Assembly (NCBI GenBank): GCA_903922535.1
Contig: CAIXUF010001007.1
Coordinates: 1 to 5,913, forward strand
Direction: 5' to 3'
DNA length: 5,913 bases
From: Candidatus Hydrogenedentota bacterium
GTDB lineage: Bacteria > Hydrogenedentota > Hydrogenedentia > Hydrogenedentiales > CAITNO01
Shown: positions 1-4,342 of the stretch, one piece after another
Layout: each line of letters begins with the position of its first letter
How positions within the stretch are numbered: the first letter of the stretch is position 1
Notes under the pieces: model-generated
Databases searched by the model: none
Told to the model about the DNA's origin: nothing
Seen by the model: only the letters and a program-made list of their open reading frames with translations
Translations under genes and position numbers: made by a program

Positions 1-2183
1 AGCGTGAAGAGTTCGCGGGCCAGTGCGATTTCTGATTCCGCCAGTTTCCGCATGTCTCCCTTCAGCCGCTGGCGCTCTTCCGGCGGCAGGGACGGTTCCG
101 GCGTGGCCAGCGCGTCCCGCGCAACAACGTACCGCGCCTGGTTGGCCACGGACTGAAAGTGTATTGCCGCCGCGCGGGCGAAGCGCACGTCCGTCTGCAC
201 CGCGTCACGCTGCTCCGGCGGTGCCTTGTCCACAGCCGTCTGCAACTCGGCGATACCGGGACGCCAGCCCTCCGCCATCTTCTCGAACTGCGCCGCGAAC
301 ACGTCGGGCGGATAGGGCCCCCGCCAGCCGTTCAGGTCATCGTAGGGAAGGCCCCACATGGTCGCTGAGTACCCTGTCTTGACGGGGTAAAGCGGATTGG
401 CCGGACCGCATTGCACCGGGCTGGTGTAGACCACGCTGATATGGAAAGGGTACTCGCGAAAGGCCGTGCTCATCAGGGTCCACGCCTTGCGCGCATGCGG
501 CGCGCCCTCCGCACCAAAACGTTCCGCAGCCAGTTTGTCCAATACCTTGTCCACGGTCGGCTCCGGCATGCTGTACATCTCGCGCACCACCTCAAGGTTC
601 GGCGAAGGATGGCCCCCCATGGTCCAGCCGATCAGCATGGCCTCGGGGTGCGCCGACACCAGCAGCCGCTGGCAGTGCTCCGCCACCAGGTCCATCACGG
701 GCAGATAGGGGATGCTCGCGATTTCGCAGGTGTTGTTGAACTGGATTTCCGCGCCGATCTTAAGCCCGGCCTCCTTGGCCGTGGTCCAGTGCGGCAGCGC
801 GCGCGGTCCGGGGCCGACCGAGGATATGGAATACTCGCCCACGGTGCTCTTGATGCCCCCGCGCTCGATGGGCAGGCTCCATTCGCTCACCGACATCAGC
901 CACACATTTTTCGGCAGCCGCGTGATGATTTCCCGCGCATCGCCGTGACCGCGCCAGCCCCAGTCGGAAATGAGCACGTTGGCCTTGGGGTTGCCCCGGT
1001 GCACACCCTCTTCAATCACGCCCACCACCTCGCTGAGGATATCCGTGTCACTGCGATCCTTGCAGTGCGGGCAGCCGCCCGCACCGCCATGGGAGGCGCA
1101 GTTGGTCAGGTTCTCCGAGGCGGTTATCGCGTACACACCCGCAAGGCCGGGCACGGCATTGAAAATGTGTGCAAGCGCGTCACCCATCCACTGCCGCACG
1201 GACGGCTGCGAGGTGCACAGCGCGGCGAAATCGCCCTCATGCACACCGCACAACCCTGAACGGTCCTTGAAGAAGGAAACGGGCATCGCCCGCGGCTCGT
1301 TTATATAGAGATACACGCCAATGCCAAACTTCCTGGCCCGACCCACCAATTCCAGAAGGTTCGCCAGACGTGTTTCATGGTCCGCGCCAAACTCGGGGAA
1401 TGCCGTCCCGCCCGGCGCAAGGTCCCTCAACAGCGCGTGCAGCCACACCCCGTTGATCCCGTCGGCCGAAAGCCGCTGCAGCAGCCCGTCCGGATAGGGG
1501 TTCAGCCCGGGATTCATCAGCGGATCGCCATACACGGCCACATAGGAGTAAACGATCCTTGGCATGACCGGAACATCGACAGAAGGCGACGCTGCGGCAA
1601 ACTGGGGGAGAGGCTCCGTCAACTTCCGCACGAAATCAAACCGGGGTTCGGCGGAACGACGCAATCCATCTCCGAATTCCGCCTCCACGACCCGGCGAAT
1701 CTCGGCCGCGCGGCCCTGTGCCGCCCCGTCCGGCGGGCTGTAGTGAAGCGGTGCGCACTGGGGCTTTACCTGTCCCAGTTTTACCCAGAGGAAATCCTCC
1801 TCCCGCAGCATAACCGCCAGCCGCTCCGGCGTCATCTCCAACAGTTCCAGCAGTTGGTCGTAGGGAAGAAGATGCCAATTGCGCCGTATCAGGGTGATGT
1901 ATCCCCGTTCCCGCATCTCAGGCGGCACGCTCTCCACCGGGGACAGCCCCATCGACCCGGCCACTGCCGTGATCTCCGCCTCGGAGGCGCCCACAACCTT
2001 CGCCAGCTTTGCCGGCGCAACGGCGCTCCAGTTTCGCCACACAAATTCGTGCAGCCGGTCCGGGAAATGCCCCGCCGCCAGCGCTTCGCGGGACTCCCCT
2101 TGGGGTAACACCGTTTCGGCCGTGGCCCAGGCACAACAAACCAGGCTTACACAGGCGACAAAGGCCACAAATCGGGTATGCAT
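1..2183 (-). CDS. Secreted glycoside-hydrolase-like TIM-barrel protein, partial (C-terminus beyond window)
   Basis: The frame reads without a stop from ATG at 2183 down to base 1 (727 full codons), so the C-terminus is missing. Residues 1-22 form a signal peptide: Arg4, a hydrophobic core FVAFVACVSLVCCAWA and a likely cut after ATA (A22/E23), so the product is exported. Residues 44-80 and 96-132 are two copies of an 'RNW...P...L' three-helix module that resembles a helix-turn-helix. From about residue 208 a TIM-barrel-like core follows, with GINGVWLHALL (242-252), GIGVYLYINEPRAMP (287-301), AITASEN (352-358), CPHC (371-374), SDWGW (406-410) and a later GWTMGGHPSPNLE segment. The last ~90 residues are helical. 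Glu296 and Glu357 are candidate acid residues at strand ends. The style recalls GH20/GH67-type barrels, but I cannot assign a family or substrate. A weak GGTGGA precedes the ATG, and an in-frame GTG four codons upstream is a less likely start. Coding is certain; enzymatic function is inferred. Confidence 0.85.
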   Translation of the reverse strand, partial: MHTRFVAFVACVSLVCCAWATAETVLPQGESREALAAGHFPDRLHEFVWRNWSAVAPAKLAKVVGASEAEITAVAGSMGLSPVESVPPEMRERGYITLIRRNWHLLPYDQLLELLEMTPERLAVMLREEDFLWVKLGQVKPQCAPLHYSPPDGAAQGRAAEIRRVVEAEFGDGLRRSAEPRFDFVRKLTEPLPQFAAASPSVDVPVMPRIVYSYVAVYGDPLMNPGLNPYPDGLLQRLSADGINGVWLHALLRDLAPGGTAFPEFGADHETRLANLLELVGRARKFGIGVYLYINEPRAMPVSFFKDRSGLCGVHEGDFAALCTSQPSVRQWMGDALAHIFNAVPGLAGVYAITASENLTNCASHGGAGGCPHCKDRSDTDILSEVVGVIEEGVHRGNPKANVLISDWGWRGHGDAREIITRLPKNVWLMSVSEWSLPIERGGIKSTVGEYSISSVGPGPRALPHWTTAKEAGLKIGAEIQFNNTCEIASIPYLPVMDLVAEHCQRLLVSAHPEAMLIGWTMGGHPSPNLEVVREMYSMPEPTVDKVLDKLAAERFGAEGAPHARKAWTLMSTAFREYPFHISVVYTSPVQCGPANPLYPVKTGYSATMWGLPYDDLNGWRGPYPPDVFAAQFEKMAEGWRPGIAELQTAVDKAPPEQRDAVQTDVRFARAAAIHFQSVANQARYVVARDALATPEPSLPPEERQRLKGDMRKLAESEIALARELFT

Positions 2184-2210
2184 GACGCCATCCACCGTTG
2201 GTTCAGCACT

Positions 2211-2223
2211 GCGGACCGTCCGC
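2211..2223. promoter_or_regulatory. 13-bp dyad upstream of the leftward gene (possible operator)
   Basis: GCGGAC-c-GTCCGC is a perfect 6-1-6 inverted repeat that begins 28 bases upstream of the leftward start codon. Its position would suit an operator or a small hairpin in the leader. A GC-rich dyad of this size can occur by chance, no second copy was found, and no clear promoter for the leftward gene was recognised. Confidence 0.25.
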
Positions 2224-2285
2224 GTCTGACCCAATGATGCCTCACCGGCCGTGACAAATCAAAACCCGCAGTTGATGTCCTCAAA

Positions 2286-2314
2286 TTGACATTCGGCTGA
2301 CAATATACTAGAAT
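2286..2314 (+). promoter_or_regulatory. Strong sigma70-type promoter for the chitosanase gene
   Basis: A perfect -35 box TTGACA (2286-2291) is followed after exactly 17 bases by TAGAAT (2309-2314), five of six matches to the -10 consensus. Transcription would start near 2320-2322, leaving a leader of only about 20 bases that is mostly the ribosome site. The local sequence is AT-rich against a GC-rich background. TGACA recurs 11 bp apart (2287-2291 and 2298-2302), one helical turn, and could be part of a regulator site. Confidence 0.75.
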
Positions 2315-2326
2315 TTTATTCAGTAC

Positions 2327-2334
2327 AAGGAGGT
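2327..2334 (+). promoter_or_regulatory. Perfect Shine-Dalgarno site fixing the chitosanase start
   Basis: AAGGAGGT lies 7 bases before ATG 2342. This sets the start at 2342. The longer in-frame reading from GTG 2333 would begin inside the Shine-Dalgarno sequence itself and is not plausible. Confidence 0.9.
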
Positions 2335-2341
2335 GCCAGTC

Positions 2342-3022
2342 ATGCTGCTTGCGCAGGAACAGAAATCAATCATTGAGCGGGTTGTGAACGCCTTTGAAAC
2401 CGGCTCGGCCGACGGGGATTATGGTGCCATCTCCATTTACGCCGACGGTCCGCACAACCTCCGGCAAATCACCTATGGGCGTTCACAAACCACCGAGTAC
2501 GGCAATTTGCGGGTGCTTGTCCAGAAATACATCGATGTCGGCGGGATCTACGGCGAAGCCCTCAGACCGTATGCGGAAAAACTCGGCAGCATACCCCTGA
2601 CGGATGACGCGCAGTTCAAAAAACTGTTGCGGCAGGCCGGACGCCAGGACCCGGCCATGCGCACCGTTCAGGACGCGTTTTTCGATGAGACCTATTTCGC
2701 GCCTGCCATGAAATGGGCGGACGACCACGGCTTCGTGCTGCCTCTGTCGGCATTGGTCATCTACGATTCCTTCATCCACAGCGGCTCCATTCTCTGGGTC
2801 ATCCGGCAGCGCTTTGCCGAGAATCCGCCCGCTGGCGGCGGCGACGAGAGGGCATGGGTCGGCAGTTACCTGCGCGAGCGCGGCAAATGGTTAAGTGAAA
2901 GCACCCGCCCGGCCGTCCGCAAATCGGTCTATAGGACAAATGCCATGACCCGCGAAGCGCACCGAAACAACTGGGACTTGTCCCAGTTGCCCTTCATGGC
3001 CAACGGTGTCGCCGTCCGCTAG
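2342..3022 (+). CDS. GH46-type chitosanase without a signal peptide
   Basis: The product has 226 residues, close to the catalytic domain length of glycoside hydrolase family 46, endo-chitosanases that hydrolyse beta-1,4 bonds in partly deacetylated chitin. Visible family features are NAFETGS (16-22), ADGP (34-37), QITYGRSQTTEYGNL (42-56), QDAFFDETYF (110-119) and YDSFIHSGS (141-149). Glu19 in FETGS is the likely acid catalyst. Asp35 in ADGP is a candidate for the catalytic Asp by analogy with the Glu/Asp pair of GH46, but this alignment was made by eye. The N-terminus (MLLAQEQKSII) has no hydrophobic signal, which is unusual for a chitosanase. The start is well set by the AAGGAGGT site. The gene is divergent from the secreted hydrolase-like gene, and its own strong promoter implies high expression. 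A small palindrome (3016-3025) covers the stop codon, but no T-rich terminator follows. A cell-wall-active muramidase-like activity is a possible alternative. Confidence 0.88.
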   Translation: MLLAQEQKSIIERVVNAFETGSADGDYGAISIYADGPHNLRQITYGRSQTTEYGNLRVLVQKYIDVGGIYGEALRPYAEKLGSIPLTDDAQFKKLLRQAGRQDPAMRTVQDAFFDETYFAPAMKWADDHGFVLPLSALVIYDSFIHSGSILWVIRQRFAENPPAGGGDERAWVGSYLRERGKWLSESTRPAVRKSVYRTNAMTREAHRNNWDLSQLPFMANGVAVR

Positions 3023-3058
3023 CGGGTTCAAGGCCGCCCATAGGGGAAAACAAGAACA

Positions 3059-3087
3059 TTGAAAGAGACCGCCGCGGTGAATACAAT
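3059..3087 (+). promoter_or_regulatory. Sigma70-type promoter upstream of the PP2C gene
   Basis: TTGAAA (3059-3064) and TACAAT (3082-3087) are separated by exactly 17 bases, each with five of six consensus matches. Transcription would begin near 3094, giving a leader of about 195 bases before the phosphatase start. The arms AGAGACC (3064-3070) and GGTCTCT (3088-3094) form a perfect 7-bp inverted repeat that frames the spacer and -10 box, a typical position for a repressor site. Confidence 0.55.
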
Positions 3088-3094
3088 GGTCTCT

Positions 3095-3290
3095 GTGCTT
3101 ATAAGTCGTGCCCGCCTGTGGATGAATAGGAAGTCTGAGATGATTTCCGTTATCCCATCGAATATCCGCAACGCAAGGGCGGTCGAAACACGGCGGGCAC
3201 ACGGTTTAGTGTGAAAGGTTTCGCCACTGGCACAGAGGCATACTGACGTCCGACGTCAAATCGGGACGGTATGAGGAGTTTACGGCTGGG
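3095..3290 (+). other. Predicted long 5' leader of the PP2C gene
   Basis: If the promoter at 3059 is used, this ~195-base stretch is transcribed but carries no convincing gene. It contains a 9-bp inverted repeat, GTGCCCGCC (3108-3116) with GGCGGGCAC (3192-3200), which could close a ~93-base structured element. It also holds a 15-bp palindrome (3244-3258) and a GAGGAG ribosome site (3273-3278). No known riboswitch was recognised. Confidence 0.3.
3244..3258. promoter_or_regulatory. Perfect 15-bp palindrome before the PP2C gene
   Basis: TGACGTC-c-GACGTCA is an exact 7-1-7 inverted repeat, 32 bases before the phosphatase start and 14 bases before its ribosome site. A one-base loop makes it a poor RNA hairpin, so a DNA-binding dimer site is the more natural reading. 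No regulator is encoded in the window. Confidence 0.4.
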
Positions 3291-4115
3291 ATGCGGGTAA
3301 CGGTGTACGGCCATACGGAGAAGGGCCCCAGGCATGAGGAAAACGAGGATGTCATTCTCGTTGGGCACAACGTTTGCACCTCGGGGGAGGCGGAGGCGCA
3401 TATGGACGACGCCCCCGGAGATACTTTCGCCACAGGCATGCTCGTCGCCGTGGCGGACGGCATGGGCAGTGATGCGCTCGGGGCGGAGGCGGCACGCCTC
3501 ACCCTGGAAACGCTCGAGGATGCCTTTTACGCGGACGCACGGGACCCAAACCTGCGCTTTCTGGTAAACGTGCTCTACAATGCCGCCCACCGGGTAAATG
3601 CGATCGTGCTTGGCTACGGGGAACAGCAGGATGTGTATGCCGGTATGGCCTGCACCCTGACCGGCGTGGTCATGCTGCGGGACGAGTATTTCGTGTTCAA
3701 TGCCGGGGACAGCCGGGTATACCGGTTCAGCCAGGGCGTGCTGCGGCAGATGACGGATGACGACTCCCTGGTGGCCGAAGCGGTGTCGTTGGGATACATG
3801 ACGCCGGCGGAGGCGGAAGTGAGCGAGTTTAAGCATTACGTCACCAATGCTGTTGGATCGCGCACTTTTCAACTGCGGCTGAGTGAAACCCAGTCGATGC
3901 GGCCGGGCGATTCGCTGCTCCTATGTTCGGACGGGTTGCACAACGTGATGAATTTCGCGCAGATGGAGCAGTTGCTTTCGGCGCATGGCAGCGCAAAGGA
4001 GCGTTGCAGGGCGCTCTTGGCGACCGCATCCAAGAGTGGCGAGTACGACGACCTTTCCATTGTTGTCATTAACGTGGGAGATGAGGTTCCCGCAGGCGAC
4101 TCGATCAACGGATGA
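3291..4115 (+). CDS. PP2C-family Ser/Thr protein phosphatase
   Basis: The product has 274 residues, the usual size of bacterial Stp1/PrpC/PppA-type PP2C enzymes, which use two or more divalent metal ions to remove phosphate from Ser/Thr residues of proteins and so oppose Hanks-type kinases. The motifs appear in order: ENED (17-20, metal Asp20), AVADGMGS (53-60, metal Asp56), a GMACTLT segment (118-124) in place of the usual G-T-T, FNAGDSRVYR (136-145), a flap (about 159-191) with LGYMTPAEA and AVGS, LLLCSDGL (209-216, Asp214), and EYDDLS (251-256, metal Asp253) where DN is usual. All metal-binding Asp residues are present, so it should be active. There is no membrane segment, so it is cytoplasmic. 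GAGGAG at 3273-3278 lies 12 bases before the ATG, rather far. The stop overlaps the next frame by ATGA, and the coiled-coil gene follows on the same strand, so the substrate may lie in that unit. No partner kinase is visible. Confidence 0.93.
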   Translation: MRVTVYGHTEKGPRHEENEDVILVGHNVCTSGEAEAHMDDAPGDTFATGMLVAVADGMGSDALGAEAARLTLETLEDAFYADARDPNLRFLVNVLYNAAHRVNAIVLGYGEQQDVYAGMACTLTGVVMLRDEYFVFNAGDSRVYRFSQGVLRQMTDDDSLVAEAVSLGYMTPAEAEVSEFKHYVTNAVGSRTFQLRLSETQSMRPGDSLLLCSDGLHNVMNFAQMEQLLSAHGSAKERCRALLATASKSGEYDDLSIVVINVGDEVPAGDSING

Positions 4116-4342
4116 CGCCGGAAGAGAGTGATTCCAGAGCATGGGTGGCGTTCTTCCCGCCCCGGGCAGGGAAGATGCGGGGGCTGCACGGGAAATGGGA
4201 AAAGGGAGAAAACAAGCACGCCTGCATCCTGGCAAACCCCGTGGCGGAAGCAGACTGCCCCGCGCGGCGCGCGAACCCCTTGCTTAATGCGGCCGGCTTT
4301 GTCACACTAATCCATCGCAACAGAGGAAAGTCCGCACAATGA
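4112..4342 (+). CDS. Doubtful 76-residue ORF between PP2C and the coiled-coil gene
   Basis: The frame starts in an ATGA overlap with the phosphatase stop and ends in an ATGA overlap with the coiled-coil start, the pattern of translational coupling. Against it, no Shine-Dalgarno sequence precedes its ATG, the composition (many Arg, Pro, Trp, Cys and Gly) looks like translated spacer, no domain is recognised, and a strong hairpin (4152-4175) lies inside it. It may be a true linking peptide, a coupling device that carries ribosomes to the next gene, or a chance frame in a 223-base spacer. Confidence 0.3.
   Translation: MTPEESDSRAWVAFFPPRAGKMRGLHGKWEKGENKHACILANPVAEADCPARRANPLLNAAGFVTLIHRNRGKSAQ
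4152..4175 (+). other. Hairpin between PP2C and the coiled-coil gene
   Basis: TCTTCCC (4152-4158) pairs perfectly with GGGAAGA (4169-4175) around a GC-rich loop that can partly pair as well. No T-run follows, so it is not a standard intrinsic terminator. It could act as an mRNA-processing or stability element that sets different levels of the phosphatase and the downstream protein. Confidence 0.35.

Noticed and set aside
411..1259. 282-codon plus-strand frame, and shorter plus-strand frames within 23-1308
   Set aside because: They lie wholly opposite the continuous leftward gene, which has a signal peptide and domain motifs. Their products are His/Arg/Ala-rich, typical of antisense reading in GC-rich DNA, with no ribosome site or recognisable domain.
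1377..2108. 243-codon plus-strand frame
   Set aside because: It is antisense to the N-terminal part of the leftward gene, has low-complexity Arg/Pro/Gln composition, and shows no recognisable domain.
2129..2183. Lipoprotein signal (LVCC) in the leftward protein
   Set aside because: The residue before the candidate Cys is not Gly, Ala or Ser as a lipobox requires. A type I cut after ATA at residue 22 fits better.
2304..2309. TATACT as the -10 box of the chitosanase promoter
   Set aside because: It is only 12 bases from TTGACA, too short for sigma70. TAGAAT at 2309-2314 has the ideal 17-base spacer.
2333..2341. GTG start for the chitosanase, three codons upstream
   Set aside because: This GTG overlaps the AAGGAGGT site itself, while ATG 2342 stands at ideal spacing.
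3086..3217. Short plus-strand frame starting ATGGTCTCTGTG in the PP2C leader
   Set aside because: Its ATG overlaps the predicted -10 box and transcription start, it has no ribosome site, and its product has no recognisable feature.
3150..3872. 240-codon minus-strand frame over the PP2C gene
   Set aside because: The plus strand here encodes all PP2C motifs in order. The minus frame is a His/Arg-rich mirror and crosses the promoter-leader region.
4280..4311. Promoter for the coiled-coil gene (TTGCTT ... ACTAAT)
   Set aside because: The boxes match poorly (CACACT at 17 bases, or ACTAAT at 20 bases). Cotranscription with the phosphatase is simpler.
4323..4334. GAGGAAAGTCCG, identical to a conserved piece of RNase P RNA
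   Set aside because: The neighbouring conserved RNase P RNA parts are absent, and the coding sequence of the coiled-coil gene starts five bases later. The string also serves as the ribosome site, so the match is probably chance.
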